Positions 1 through 8,111 are shown, counted from the stretch's first letter. The stretch is DNA of 64,000 nt from JACPDI01 sp035463475 (GCA_035463475.1 DATHTE010000134.1:25685-89684); one strand, 5' to 3'. The notes: generated by a model from the letters alone, not told the origin. A program made the numbers and translations.

Positions 1-1049
1 CGCGCCGCGCTCCGGAAGAAGACGCCGTCGCGCGCCATCGCATAGTACACGCGCGGCCCCGCGAACGTCATCGCGCTGATGCTCGCCGCGATGCTGATGA
101 TCGACACGACCCCCATGATGTCGCCGGCGCGCGTGCCGAGGAGCCGATCGGCGATGACGTCGAGGACGCTGCCCTTGACCTGCGCGAGCTGCCCGACCGG
201 CATCACGTAGAGGTAGAGGAGATTCAGGAGGAAGTAGATCGCAATCACCGCGAGCGTGCCGGCGGCGAGCGAGAGCGGCAGGTTGCGCCCGGGATTACGG
301 ACCTCCTCGGCCACGTACGCCGACGCGTTCCAGCCGGAGTACGTGAACATCACCTGGATGAGCGCGAGCAGCCAGCCGGTGAGGATCACCGGGCCGGCGC
401 CTTCCTGCAAGTGCGAGGCGGAACCCTGGCCCATCGAGAAGCCGAGCGCGATGAAGATCACCAGCGCCGACACCTTCAACGCGGCGAGCAGATTGGTCAC
501 CACGCGGCCCGGGCCGACCCCGCGCAGGTGAATCCACGCCATCACGAAGATCGCCACGAGCGCGATGATCGCCTGTCGGGACACGACGAGCGGGACGAAC
601 GGCAGGGGAACGGTGAAGATCGGGGTGTTGTCGGCCGCCGCGGGCACGAAGCGCCCCACGTACGCGGCGAGCACCACGGCGCTCGCGGCAATCGCACCCG
701 AGAAGCCCGCAATGAACGAGGTCCAGCCGGTCAGGAACGCGGCGAACCGGCCGTACGCGGCCCGGAGGTAGACGTATTCGCCTCCCGCGCGCGGCCTCAG
801 CGCCGCGAGCTCCGCGTACGCCATCGCGCCGGCGAACGCGAGCAGGCCGCCGGCGATCCACGTGGAGAGAAACATCCACGGGCCGGGCACGCTCGCAGCG
901 ACGAGCGGCGGCGTGAACAGGATGCCGCCGCCGATCACGTTCGAGACGATGATGGCGGACGCGTCAACGGGTCCGAGACGCCGCACGAGCTCCGGCCGCG
1001 CGCCGGCGCTTTCGCCCCCGGCGCGGACCTGCGGGGAGGTGGCCCTCAC
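1..1049 (-). CDS. APC-family amino-acid permease, C-terminus beyond window
   Basis: Integral inner-membrane transporter of the amino acid-polyamine-organocation superfamily. 349 residues are visible and the 3' end lies outside the window. The N-terminal part has the typical first helix with a glycine-rich VSNVIGGGILFTPP segment, later the conserved AYAELAALRPRAGGEYVYL region and the YSGWNASAYVAEEVRNP segment, followed by SISAMTFAGPRVYYAMARDG near the edge. I start it at a GTG at 1049 because that codon overlaps the TGA of the upstream lipoprotein gene as GTGA, which suggests translational coupling. It is the last visible gene of the ECF sigma-factor operon that begins at 3826. The substrate cannot be read from sequence; the APA/LAT-like subgroup is my best guess. 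Confidence 0.85.
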   Translation of the reverse strand, partial: MRATSPQVRAGGESAGARPELVRRLGPVDASAIIVSNVIGGGILFTPPLVAASVPGPWMFLSTWIAGGLLAFAGAMAYAELAALRPRAGGEYVYLRAAYGRFAAFLTGWTSFIAGFSGAIAASAVVLAAYVGRFVPAAADNTPIFTVPLPFVPLVVSRQAIIALVAIFVMAWIHLRGVGPGRVVTNLLAALKVSALVIFIALGFSMGQGSASHLQEGAGPVILTGWLLALIQVMFTYSGWNASAYVAEEVRNPGRNLPLSLAAGTLAVIAIYFLLNLLYLYVMPVGQLAQVKGSVLDVIADRLLGTRAGDIMGVVSIISIAASISAMTFAGPRVYYAMARDGVFFRSAA

Positions 1050-1531
1050 CTGGTCAGCAACCGGCGCTCGATCGGGAAGTCGCCGAGCGCCACCCATTGC
1101 GCCGACCCGTACTTCACGAAGAGACGGACCTGGAAATCCTGGAAGAGCCGATGTTGCAGCATCTCCGCGCGCGGCTGCTCGCCGGTGAACCCGTACTGGG
1201 ATCGCACCGTCGTGGGCTTTGACGCCGCGGCCGGCGGGATTTCGACCCGCTGCAGGAACACGTCGTCGCGCTCCTCCTTCTGAGGGAGCAACATGAAGAC
1301 GATGTTCATCTGCACGGCAAGCTCCTCGTCCGAGCGGTTCTGAAGGGAGAAGGTGATGGAGGGCACGAGCTTGTTCTTGCCGTCCACGATGCCCATGTCG
1401 AACCAGCCGGTGGACACGCCGGTGACCTGGAGGGTCTGTTTCAGGTCCACCGCGCGGGCGCAGCCCGCAGCGGTCATTGAAGAAGCCAGGGCGAGCAGCA
1501 CGAAGGTCGCGGAACGGGTGCGACGCACCAT
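1046..1531 (-). CDS. small lipoprotein, YcfL/DUF1425-like
   Basis: 161-residue secreted protein with a short basic N-terminus, a hydrophobic stretch and a Cys at about position 24 in TAAGC, which looks like a weak lipobox. The rest resembles the DUF1425/YcfL type of periplasmic lipoprotein (a beta-sandwich with LQNRSDEELAVQMNIVFML and QHRLFQDFQVRLFVKYG segments). YcfL family members are often found beside LpoB-like proteins of peptidoglycan synthesis, but no such partner is obvious here. It lies between a secreted protein and a permease in the sigma-factor operon. The family assignment is tentative and the function unknown. Confidence 0.7.
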   Translation of the reverse strand: MVRRTRSATFVLLALASSMTAAGCARAVDLKQTLQVTGVSTGWFDMGIVDGKNKLVPSITFSLQNRSDEELAVQMNIVFMLLPQKEERDDVFLQRVEIPPAAASKPTTVRSQYGFTGEQPRAEMLQHRLFQDFQVRLFVKYGSAQWVALGDFPIERRLLTR

Positions 1532-1545
1532 GCGGGGATTCTAGC

Positions 1546-2421
1546 TCAGAATTCCCGCACCTCGACGCGTGCGCGGGCCTCCTCGCGCGTGATGCGCTCG
1601 GCGCGGAACGCCACGAGGTCGCTCCCCTTGATGCGGAGCACGAGCGTGACCGCGTCGTAGGGCTCGTTGGGGCTGAGCGGCCCCTCGGCATCCTTCGCGG
1701 CGATGGTCAGCCACTGGTCGGCCGGGACGGCCATCGAGCCGCCGTGATCGAGCATCGCGTCGATGAGCGCGTTCTTGACCGTCTCGGTGTAGAGAGCGTT
1801 CGGGTCCTTGATGTACGCGGGGACGGCCGGCTCGGGCGGCGCGGAGGCCACGTCACGTCGCTCGTCCACGCTGGCGCTGCTCACGCGGCGCGCGTCAGAC
1901 GGCGCGGTCTCCGGCGCGGGCGCGCCAGGCGCGGCCACGCCCGCGCGCATCTGCCGCTCGATCCGCGCCACGCTGGCCTCGAGGCGCGCGCGAGCGGCCC
2001 CGTCCTCGAGGCTGGCCAGCTGCCGGCGGATGTCGCTCAGCGCCTGCAACACGAACGGGTCGGGAGCGAGCGCCATCGTCCGAATCGACCACGCGACGCT
2101 CTCCCGCAGCGCGGGTATCTCCACGTCGAAGAACACGCCGTAGCCGTCGAGCACAAACCCGCGCGCGCGCGCCATGCCGGTGAGCAGCACGAGGTTCGGG
2201 TTGAACGGCCTCAGCTTGGAGCCGAGCACGTCGGCGCCATGCCGGACGGCGCCCACGAGCACGCCTTCCATCACGTTGACCTGATAGCGCCGCTTCAACG
2301 ACTCGTCGGCGCTAGGTGGCGGCGCCTGCGGCGATGGCGCCTGCGCGCCCGCAGGCGCGGCCGCTGCCGCGGCGAGAAAGCCGAACACGACGGTCACGAG
2401 GATCCTGGAGTTCATGTGCAT
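1546..2421 (-). CDS. secreted protein of unknown function
   Basis: 291 residues with a clear N-terminal signal peptide (MNSRILVTVVFGFLAAAAAA, cleavage near AGAQA), so probably periplasmic. The mature part has an N-terminal segment with LTGMARARGFVLDGYGVFF, a central region rich in Arg, Ala and Leu that could be helical or coiled coil (ALSDIRRQLASLEDGAARARL), an Ala/Pro-rich linker, and a C-terminal portion with TVKNALIDAMLDHG and APDE-type loops. I do not recognise a named family. It sits 7 nt downstream of the anti-sigma factor gene and is probably co-transcribed with it, so it may be a target or sensory partner of that sigma/anti-sigma pair; this is inference from order only. Confidence 0.7.
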   Translation of the reverse strand: MHMNSRILVTVVFGFLAAAAAAPAGAQAPSPQAPPPSADESLKRRYQVNVMEGVLVGAVRHGADVLGSKLRPFNPNLVLLTGMARARGFVLDGYGVFFDVEIPALRESVAWSIRTMALAPDPFVLQALSDIRRQLASLEDGAARARLEASVARIERQMRAGVAAPGAPAPETAPSDARRVSSASVDERRDVASAPPEPAVPAYIKDPNALYTETVKNALIDAMLDHGGSMAVPADQWLTIAAKDAEGPLSPNEPYDAVTLVLRIKGSDLVAFRAERITREEARARVEVREF

Positions 2422-2427
2422 AGGTTT

Positions 2428-3213
2428 TTACTGGCGCTGTGACACGCGCACGAGATAGTTCAGTAGCTGCCGATCGGCGGCGGTGTTTCCCTCGAGCTGG
2501 CCGAGTCCCTGCTGGATCCGCACGAGATCCGTCTGCCGCTGCGAATCGAAGTCGCGCACCATCTGCGCGACGCGCAGCGCCAGCTCGCGGCGCTGCCGCA
2601 GCTCGCTCTGCTCGATCAGCTCCTGCACGCGGCGAAGCAGGACGTCATTGGCCTGTGCGCTCGCGCCGGCGGTCCGGGACGCGGGCGGCGGCGCAATCGC
2701 GGCCACGCCGCGGAATTCCGTCCGCAGCCGCCGCTCGAGCGCCGCGAGGTCATCGCGAGACACCGCCGTCCCCTGAAGTTGGGACGGCTGCGGCGCCGCG
2801 GCGGCCTGCCGCGCCGGCTCGGGCTGCTGCGACCACCCCGTGCGCACACGCACGCCGCCGTCGCCGTAGGTGATCTCGAGGTTCGCGATCGCCGCGGCGA
2901 CCGCCAGCAGCACCACGGCCGCGGCGGCCAGCGCGCCGGAGGCCCACCAGGGGCGCGCGGCGCGACCGCGCCCGGTGCGATCCGCGGTCGGCGCGGCAGC
3001 GTCCGCCACCGGCACGATCGTGAAGCCGAACGCTCGTTCGGGCACTCGCCACGAGGCCAGCTCGGCGCGCACGCCGCGCATCTCCTCGAGCGCCACGCGG
3101 CACTCCCCGCACGTCGCCAGGTGTTCCTCGAACGCCGCGCGCTCGCCGGCGTTCAGCTCGTCGTACAGATATCCGACGAGCGTTTCATGTTCACCGCACC
3201 CATTCGTGTTCAT
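2428..3213 (-). CDS. transmembrane zinc-binding anti-sigma factor
   Basis: 261-residue anti-sigma factor of the zf-HC2/ZAS type. The N-terminal domain carries the H-x3-C-x2-C zinc motif at H31, C35 and C38 (EEHLATCGEC). A single membrane helix follows at about 91-111, then a periplasmic region with a Gln/Pro linker and heptad-like helices (LLRRVQELIEQSELRQRREL). It should hold the upstream ECF sigma factor inactive at the membrane and release it on an envelope signal. I chose the ATG at 3213 because MNTNGCGEHE begins the zinc domain and it leaves a 10-nt gap to the sigma gene; an upstream in-frame start would overlap that gene. The order sigma then anti-sigma supports the pairing. Confidence 0.88.
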   Translation of the reverse strand: MNTNGCGEHETLVGYLYDELNAGERAAFEEHLATCGECRVALEEMRGVRAELASWRVPERAFGFTIVPVADAAAPTADRTGRGRAARPWWASGALAAAAVVLLAVAAAIANLEITYGDGGVRVRTGWSQQPEPARQAAAAPQPSQLQGTAVSRDDLAALERRLRTEFRGVAAIAPPPASRTAGASAQANDVLLRRVQELIEQSELRQRRELALRVAQMVRDFDSQRQTDLVRIQQGLGQLEGNTAADRQLLNYLVRVSQRQ

Positions 3214-3223
3214 GTCGCGATAC

Positions 3224-3826
3224 TCATCTCGACGCCGCGCGCCGGGCAAACGGCGTCACACGCGAGCCATCGGGCCCCAGCTCACGCCGAAGCACCGACA
3301 GCCCCTGGTACAACCGGGTTTTCACCGTGCTCAACGGACAGTCGAGCAGGTCTGCGATCTCCTGGAACGTCAGGCCGTGATACTCCTTCAGGACGATCGC
3401 GGTCCGCTGCTCTTCGGGCAGCGACGCCATCGCGCGCACCACAGCCGTGCTCATCTCGCGGCGGGCGACCGTCTCGTCGAGCGATTCGGCCGCCGCGGGC
3501 ATGTCGTTGGCGATATCCATGGGATCGAGTCCTTCAGGCGCCTGCACGAGCGGCGCCCGCCGCTCGCGGCGGATCCAATCCCGACAGAGGTTCAGGGCGA
3601 TGCGGTAAAGCCAGGACGAGAACTTCGCCTGCCCCTTGAACCCCCGAATCGCGCGGAACGCGCGAAGGAACGTCTCCTGGCAGATATCACGCGCGTCCTC
3701 CTCCCGGCCAATGACCCGGTAGGCCAGGGCGTAAATCGGGCGTTCCCAGCGCACCACGAGCTGGTTGAAGCTCTCGAGGTCCCCCTCGATCGACCGCGCG
3801 ACGAGTTCTTCGTCTGTCCAGGACAA
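3224..3826 (-). CDS. ECF RNA polymerase sigma factor
   Basis: 200-residue sigma-70 family factor with region 2 (LVVRWERPIYALAYRVIG, DARDICQETFLRAFRAI, KFSSWLYRIALNLCRDWIRR) and region 4 (LPEEQRTAIVLKEYHGLTFQEIADLL, then STVKTRLYQGL). It directs RNA polymerase to its own promoter set and is expected to be restrained by the adjacent zinc anti-sigma factor. The start codon is a TTG with no obvious ribosome site. A CGTCTAA heptamer reading towards the gene (plus-strand positions 3842-3848) looks like an ECF -10 element and would give a near-leaderless transcript, but I see no good -35, so autoregulation is only a suggestion. Confidence 0.9.
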   Translation of the reverse strand: MSWTDEELVARSIEGDLESFNQLVVRWERPIYALAYRVIGREEDARDICQETFLRAFRAIRGFKGQAKFSSWLYRIALNLCRDWIRRERRAPLVQAPEGLDPMDIANDMPAAAESLDETVARREMSTAVVRAMASLPEEQRTAIVLKEYHGLTFQEIADLLDCPLSTVKTRLYQGLSVLRRELGPDGSRVTPFARRAASR

Positions 3827-3956
3827 GCAGCTGCTATCAGGTTAGACGGCGGCCGGCGCCGGGCGGCCTGAGGCGCCAAGTGCCTGCAGGCGCGGACCTT
3901 CCTTCGCTCGGGCGCCCCGTCGATTATGCGCTACAATCGGCGCCGTCCCAGCCGAC

Positions 3957-5573
3957 ATGTCCGAAGGTGCTTCCAACGGCGACCTGCTGAGCCGTGTCCG
4001 GGAGCTGGAACGCCTCGGGCGGTTCCAGCAGGACCTCCACGAGCTGATTCTGTCAGTCACGCGGAGCCTGTCCTCGACGCTGAACCTGCCCGCCAGCTTG
4101 GTCCGCCTGTGTCAGAAAGCGGCGCCCCTGTTCGGCGCGCGACGCGTGGCGGCCTGGATCCACGATCGCCGGGCACGCGAGCTGGTGCTCCAGGCCTCGT
4201 CGGATGCCTCGCCGCCTGAGGCGAAGCGCATGCCGCTGCTCGTCGCCGGATCGCCGCTCGCCGGGGCGCTGCGCCGCGACAAACCGGAGTTCATCACGCA
4301 CGACGGCGTGCGCGCGCTGGCCGTGCCGCTGCGCGGCCGCCGACGCGCCCTCGGCGTGCTGCTGTTCGAAGGACTCGAGGCGTCCGCGATGCGCCTCGAC
4401 GCGCTGGTGGACGGCGCCGCGGAACTGGGCCGGCAGCTCTCCAGCGCGATCGAGAACACGGTGCTGTTCGAAGACGTGCTCCGCTCGCGCCGCGAGTTGG
4501 AGAACACGTTCAACTCGCTCGCGGACCTCGTGATCGTGTGCGATCGCCACCTCCGGGTCACCAACGCGAACCGCGCGTTCCGCGAGCGCGTCGCGCCGCT
4601 CGGCGGACAGCCGGTGGATCGCCCGGTCGTCGAGCTGATCGGGCCCGCGCTCGCGGCCTGGGTCAAGCGGCTCGATCTGTCCGGCGCCGCTCCCCCTCAC
4701 GACGCCCACGACGTCGAGGACGCGGTCCTGGGCGGGCACTTCGCTGCCAGCGCGGCGCCGCTCCACGGGTCGGACCGGAGCGTGACGGGCGTGGTGCTCG
4801 TGCTGCGCGACCGCACGCAGGAAGTGCGCCTGGAAGCCGAGCGCGCGGCGCTGGACGAACGGCTGGCGCAGGCCGAGAAGCTCGTGGCGCTCGGGCAGTT
4901 CGTCGCGGGGGTCGCCCACGAGCTGAACAACCCGCTCCAGGGCGTGCTCGGACACGTCGAGCTGCTGCGCGCCACGCGGCGCATCCCGCGGACGATGCAG
5001 TCGGAGCTGCGGATGGTGCACCGCGAAGCGGATCGCGCCGCGCGAATCGTGAACAACCTGCTCGTGTTCGCCGGGTCGCGCCGCGCCGCGCGGCGCCGCA
5101 TCAACCTGAACGCGGTCGTCACGCGCACCGCCTCACTGCGCGCACGCACGGCGCGGCGGAACGGGATCGAGATCACGCGCGAGCTGACGACCGCGCCGCT
5201 GCACGTGCGTGGCGATGCCGTGCTGATCCAGCAGGCGCTCCTCAACGTCATCGTCAACGCCGAGCACGCGATCGCCGACGCGGGCACGACGCGCGGGCGC
5301 ATCCGGATCGCCACGAGGCGCGAGAAAGGGGGCGCGCTCGCCGTCGTGGAGGTCGCCGACAACGGCCCAGGCATCCGCGCTGATATCCTCCCCCGGATCT
5401 TCGAGCCCTTCTTCACGACGAAAGAAGTCGGCAAGGGGACCGGGCTCGGGCTCGCCCTGGCCTACGGGATCGTCCAGGAGCACGGCGGGGAGATCGCCGC
5501 GCGCAACGCGCCGCGCGGTGGCGCCGTGTTTCGCATCGCGCTGCCCGCGGATACAATGGAATCCCGCCGATGA
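3957..5573 (+). CDS. GAF-PAS sensor histidine kinase
   Basis: 538-residue soluble kinase. Order: short N-terminal coiled coil, GAF-like domain at about 35-170, PAS at about 180-290 (LENTFNSLADLVIVCDRHLR), a coiled coil, then HisKA with the phospho-accepting H321 in VAGVAHELNNPLQG, and a HATPase domain with N-box LLNVIVNAEHAI, G1 ADNGPGI, F-box FEPFFTTK and G2 GTGLGLALAYGIV. There are no membrane helices, so it senses a cytoplasmic signal. Its TGA overlaps the ATG of the next gene (HTH-receiver protein) by four bases, and that protein is the obvious phosphorylation partner. A TACAAT at 3932-3937 may be the -10 element; the -35 is poor. Confidence 0.93.
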   Translation: MSEGASNGDLLSRVRELERLGRFQQDLHELILSVTRSLSSTLNLPASLVRLCQKAAPLFGARRVAAWIHDRRARELVLQASSDASPPEAKRMPLLVAGSPLAGALRRDKPEFITHDGVRALAVPLRGRRRALGVLLFEGLEASAMRLDALVDGAAELGRQLSSAIENTVLFEDVLRSRRELENTFNSLADLVIVCDRHLRVTNANRAFRERVAPLGGQPVDRPVVELIGPALAAWVKRLDLSGAAPPHDAHDVEDAVLGGHFAASAAPLHGSDRSVTGVVLVLRDRTQEVRLEAERAALDERLAQAEKLVALGQFVAGVAHELNNPLQGVLGHVELLRATRRIPRTMQSELRMVHREADRAARIVNNLLVFAGSRRAARRRINLNAVVTRTASLRARTARRNGIEITRELTTAPLHVRGDAVLIQQALLNVIVNAEHAIADAGTTRGRIRIATRREKGGALAVVEVADNGPGIRADILPRIFEPFFTTKEVGKGTGLGLALAYGIVQEHGGEIAARNAPRGGAVFRIALPADTMESRR

Positions 5574-6163
5574 TCGAAGAGGCGTTCCTGACCACCGAGG
5601 AGGTGCTCGAGTACCTCCAGGTGAACCTGCGCACGGTGTACCGGCTGATTAAGGCCGGGCGGATACCGGCCGTTCGCGTGGGCCGCCAGTGGCGGTTCCG
5701 CAAGAGCGACATCGATGCGTGGCTGGACAGCCAGCGCCCGCGCGGTCAGCGGTCCGAGGCCGGGACCAAGGCCGCAAAAGCGGCCCCCGCGCCCGCGGTG
5801 GCGAGGCCGCGCATCCTCGTCGTGGACGACGAGGCGAGCATCCGCGAGCTGCTGTCGAAGACGCTGGCGCTCGCCGAGTACGATGTGGACGTCGCGCCTG
5901 ACGGGCGCGCGGCCCTCGAGCGCCTGCGCGGCACCCAATACGACCTGCTGATCACGGACCTCAAGATGCCCGGCCTCGACGGCCTCGCCGTGATCCGCGA
6001 GGCGCGCCGCTACCGCCCCGACATCCCCGTCATCATCATCACCGGCTATTCCACCGAGGCGAGCGCGATCGAGGCCATCGATCTGGGCGTCTCGGGATAT
6101 CTCACCAAGCCGTTCCGCATCCCGAAGGTCCTCGCGACCGCCGCTAAAGCCCTGGGCGAGTAA
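5570..6163 (+). CDS. response regulator with N-terminal excisionase HTH and C-terminal receiver
   Basis: 197 residues. Residues 5-53 form a MerR/excisionase-type winged HTH (LTTEEVLEYLQVNLRTVYRL, then the wing AVRVGRQWRFRKSDIDAWL). After an Ala-rich linker (54-80) comes a complete receiver domain with the acidic pair in VVDDE (D86, D87), the phospho-acceptor D130 in LLITDLKMPG and K180 in YLTKPF. In most response regulators the receiver is N-terminal, so this order is reversed. It overlaps the kinase gene by ATGA, so the two form a two-component pair. Its DNA-binding domain is very like that of the separate small protein at 6302, which suggests a shared or competing DNA site. Confidence 0.9.
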   Translation: MIEEAFLTTEEVLEYLQVNLRTVYRLIKAGRIPAVRVGRQWRFRKSDIDAWLDSQRPRGQRSEAGTKAAKAAPAPAVARPRILVVDDEASIRELLSKTLALAEYDVDVAPDGRAALERLRGTQYDLLITDLKMPGLDGLAVIREARRYRPDIPVIIITGYSTEASAIEAIDLGVSGYLTKPFRIPKVLATAAKALGE

Positions 6164-6173
6164 GACTTCCTCT

Positions 6174-6226
6174 CCTGTCATCTTTTCCGTGCAGAAGTGT
6201 GCACTGGAGGATTGACACCTGACAGG
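6174..6226. promoter_or_regulatory. widely spaced inverted repeat cctgtca...tgacagg
   Basis: Perfect 7-bp arms (6174-6180 and 6220-6226) flank the start of the promoter region of the next operon; the right arm lies between the proposed -35 and -10. It could be a pair of half-sites for one of the two excisionase-type HTH proteins encoded on either side. Only the symmetry is seen; the role is inference. Confidence 0.3.
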
Positions 6227-6240
6227 AGTGACCTTAATCT
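6212..6240 (+). promoter_or_regulatory. candidate sigma-70 promoter for the surface-structure operon
   Basis: TTGACA at 6212-6217 is a perfect -35 match. Seventeen bases downstream lies TAATCT (6235-6240), a weak -10. Transcription would start near 6247 and leave a leader of about 55 nt before the HTH gene at 6302. An alternative weak -10, TATAGC, lies at 6270. Confidence 0.45.
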
Positions 6241-6301
6241 TACAGACGTTGATGTCATATGAAGTTCTTTATAGCTCTCATATATGCTTAGTGAGGAGAC
6301 A

Positions 6302-6505
6302 ATGGATGCAACAAACACACTTCCACCGTTCCTGAAGACCGACGAGGTCCTCGACAGCCTGAAAGTGACCCCGCGGACGCTGTACAGGCTGATCAGGGCG
6401 GGCGAGCTGCCGGCCGTGCGCGTCGGCCGTCAGTGGCGTTTTCGTCGTGCGGACCTGGAACATTGGCTGGCGGCCCGCGAAGCCACCGGCCCGGTCACCC
6501 GATAA
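6302..6505 (+). CDS. small excisionase-family DNA-binding protein
   Basis: 67-residue protein that is little more than one MerR/excisionase-type HTH (LKTDEVLDSLKVTPRTLYRL and AVRVGRQWRFRRADLEHWL). The wing motif AVRVGRQWRFR is identical to that of the two-domain regulator at 5570, so the two are paralogues. I start it at the ATG at 6302 behind GAGGAG (6293-6298) rather than at the ATG at 6284, which lies before that ribosome site. It is the first gene of a run that continues into three secreted subunits, a chaperone and an outer-membrane protein, so a role as local regulator is likely but not shown. Confidence 0.8.
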   Translation: MDATNTLPPFLKTDEVLDSLKVTPRTLYRLIRAGELPAVRVGRQWRFRRADLEHWLAAREATGPVTR

Positions 6506-6524
6506 GTTTGGAGGAGTTCGAGCC

Positions 6525-7034
6525 ATGAAGACTGCGACACGGATCTTTTTCGTGACGGCGGCCGCGCTGATGGTGGCCACCCTGCCGGTACTTGCGCAGC
6601 CCGCCAGCGTCAACGCCAGTCTGAGCGTCTCGGCGGTGGTCAGCGCGCGCGCGAAGCTCACGCTGAGCATCGGCGCCATCTCGTTCCCGGACGCGGACCC
6701 GGACCTGACGCCGACGATCAACGCGTCGGAAGGACCGGTCACCGTGGACACGAAGACCAAGACCGGCACCTCCGGCGCGGTCACGCTGACGGTGGTCGCC
6801 GGGGCTGATCTCACGTCGGGATCCGATACCATCCCCGCGGCGAACCTGCGCTGGACGGCCGGGGGCGCGGGCTTCACCACCCCCGGCGCGATGTCCACCA
6901 CCGCGCAGACCCTCGCATCCTGGACGGGATCCGGCACACGCAGCGGCGTCCAGAGCTACAGCCTGAACAACAGCTGGGCGTACGCGACGGGCAACTACAC
7001 GATGACGATTACCTACACTCTGACGGCCCCCTAG
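6525..7034 (+). CDS. secreted subunit-like protein 1 (FPxxDPDxTP family)
   Basis: 169 residues with a signal peptide (cleavage near VLAQP, about residue 25) and an all-beta mature part. It carries FPDADPDLTP at 54-63 and ends with the pattern NSWAYATGNYTMTITYTLTAP-like alternating aromatic strands. The next two genes encode proteins of the same length with the same two landmarks, so they are paralogues. With the PapD-like chaperone and outer-membrane protein that follow, it resembles a fimbrial or spore-coat-U-like subunit, though I cannot place it in a named pilin family. Start chosen at the ATG at 6525 behind GGAGGAG; a longer frame upstream has no support. Confidence 0.8.
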   Translation: MKTATRIFFVTAAALMVATLPVLAQPASVNASLSVSAVVSARAKLTLSIGAISFPDADPDLTPTINASEGPVTVDTKTKTGTSGAVTLTVVAGADLTSGSDTIPAANLRWTAGGAGFTTPGAMSTTAQTLASWTGSGTRSGVQSYSLNNSWAYATGNYTMTITYTLTAP

Positions 7035-7054
7035 CCGATAAGGGGAAAAAAGCA

Positions 7055-7110
7055 GCCGGGCGTCGTGGCCCTCCCTGTGCGCGGGAGGACCACGATCCCG
7101 GCGGCCTTTT
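7055..7110 (+). terminator. long hairpin with short T-tract between subunit genes 1 and 2
   Basis: Two nested arm pairs are seen: gccggg/cccggc outside (7055-7060 and 7097-7102) and tcgtgg-c-cctccc/gggagg-a-ccacga inside (7063-7075 and 7083-7095), followed by CCTTTT. This looks like a partial terminator or attenuator that would make subunit 1 more abundant than downstream products. It could also be a 3'-end stabiliser. Confidence 0.5.
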
Positions 7111-7115
7111 CCCCG

Positions 7116-7610
7116 ATGCGAACCCTCTTCTTTTCCATCGTCGCGGCCCTCGGCCTGCTCGCGCTGCCGGCCCCGGCCGCGGACCTGACGCAGGCGGTCA
7201 TGGCGACCGCCAGCATCAGCGCGCTCGCGAAGCTGACCATCTCCCCGGCCACCCTGCTCTTTCCTGACAGCGATCCGGACATCACGCCGCTCATCGCCGC
7301 CGCCTCCGGGCCGGTGAGCATCAGCGCGAAGGCGCGGACCGCACCGGGCGGACAGGTCACGCTCACGCTGCTGGCGAACGACGATCTCCGCTCGGGCATG
7401 GACGTCATCGCGATCGACGCGCTCCGGTGGAGCGCCACCGGTCCGGGGTTTCTGTCCGGGACCGCGAGCCGCACCACCGCGCAGACGGTCGGCAGGTGGG
7501 GCGCCTCGGGTCAGTACAGCGGCACGCAGTCCTTCGTGCTCGCCAATGACTGGACGCAGGCGGCCGGCACCTACACGGTCACGCTGACCTACACGCTCGC
7601 CACCGAGTGA
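7116..7610 (+). CDS. secreted subunit-like protein 2 (FPxxDPDxTP family)
   Basis: 164 residues with a signal peptide (MRTLFFSIVAALGLLALPAP, cleavage near AAD). FPDSDPDITP lies at 49-58, and the C-terminus NDWTQAAGTYTVTLTYTL matches the corresponding part of subunit 1. Predominantly beta strand, with GGQVTLTLLANDDLRSG in the middle aligned to a similar stretch in its neighbours. I use the ATG at 7116 because it begins the signal sequence; the in-frame ATG at 7065 lies inside the hairpin. Likely a component of the same extracellular structure as the neighbouring paralogues. Confidence 0.78.
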   Translation: MRTLFFSIVAALGLLALPAPAADLTQAVMATASISALAKLTISPATLLFPDSDPDITPLIAAASGPVSISAKARTAPGGQVTLTLLANDDLRSGMDVIAIDALRWSATGPGFLSGTASRTTAQTVGRWGASGQYSGTQSFVLANDWTQAAGTYTVTLTYTLATE

Positions 7611-7613
7611 ACG

Positions 7614-8111
7614 ATGCAGCGATCGCCCGCGTCGCGCCGGCGGTCGAGGGTCCCGCGCGTGGCGTGCGCGCTGGCGGGCTGCGGGCTCGTGCTGTTGCTG
7701 CCTGGCGCCGCGTCGGCGCAGCGCCTCGAGTTCTCGATTACGCCGTCGGCGTTCGTGTTCCCGGCGGCCGATCCCGACGTGACGCCGGTGGTCATGTCAC
7801 CGACGCTGACGATCCAGTACCGCGTCCAGCAGAACGTCCACGGGCAGTGGCGTCTGACAGTGCGGGCGGACGGCGACCTCACGAGCGGCAGCGCCTCGAT
7901 TCCGATCTCGAACGTCACCTGGAACGCCACGCCCGCGCCGCCGTTCCAGAACGGCACGATGAGCGCAACCGTGGAGCAGCTGATCGCCTCGGGCGCGGGC
8001 AACGTCACTCCGCCGGAAACCGGCTCGCTCACATTTCAACTGGTGAACTCATGGAACTACGCCGCTGGCCTCTATACGCAGTCGTTCGTCTTCACGCTGA
8101 GCGCCCCATGA
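7614..8111 (+). CDS. secreted subunit-like protein 3 (FPxxDPDxTP family)
   Basis: 165 residues. A basic N-terminus (MQRSPASRRRSR) and a hydrophobic segment with cleavage near ASAQR form the signal peptide. FPAADPDVTP lies at 49-58, RADGDLTSGSASIPISNVTW aligns with the middle of subunit 1, and NSWNYAAGLYTQSFVFTL closes the protein. The last four bases overlap the chaperone start (ATGA), so its translation is coupled to the chaperone. It is the most divergent of the three tandem copies, as expected for a specialised (tip or anchor) subunit, but that is speculation. Confidence 0.78.
   Translation: MQRSPASRRRSRVPRVACALAGCGLVLLLPGAASAQRLEFSITPSAFVFPAADPDVTPVVMSPTLTIQYRVQQNVHGQWRLTVRADGDLTSGSASIPISNVTWNATPAPPFQNGTMSATVEQLIASGAGNVTPPETGSLTFQLVNSWNYAAGLYTQSFVFTLSAP

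Noticed and set aside
7607..8107. N-terminal extension of the chaperone frame back to 7607
   Set aside because: The extension is the shadow of subunit 3 in another frame; the signal peptide begins at the ATG at 8108.
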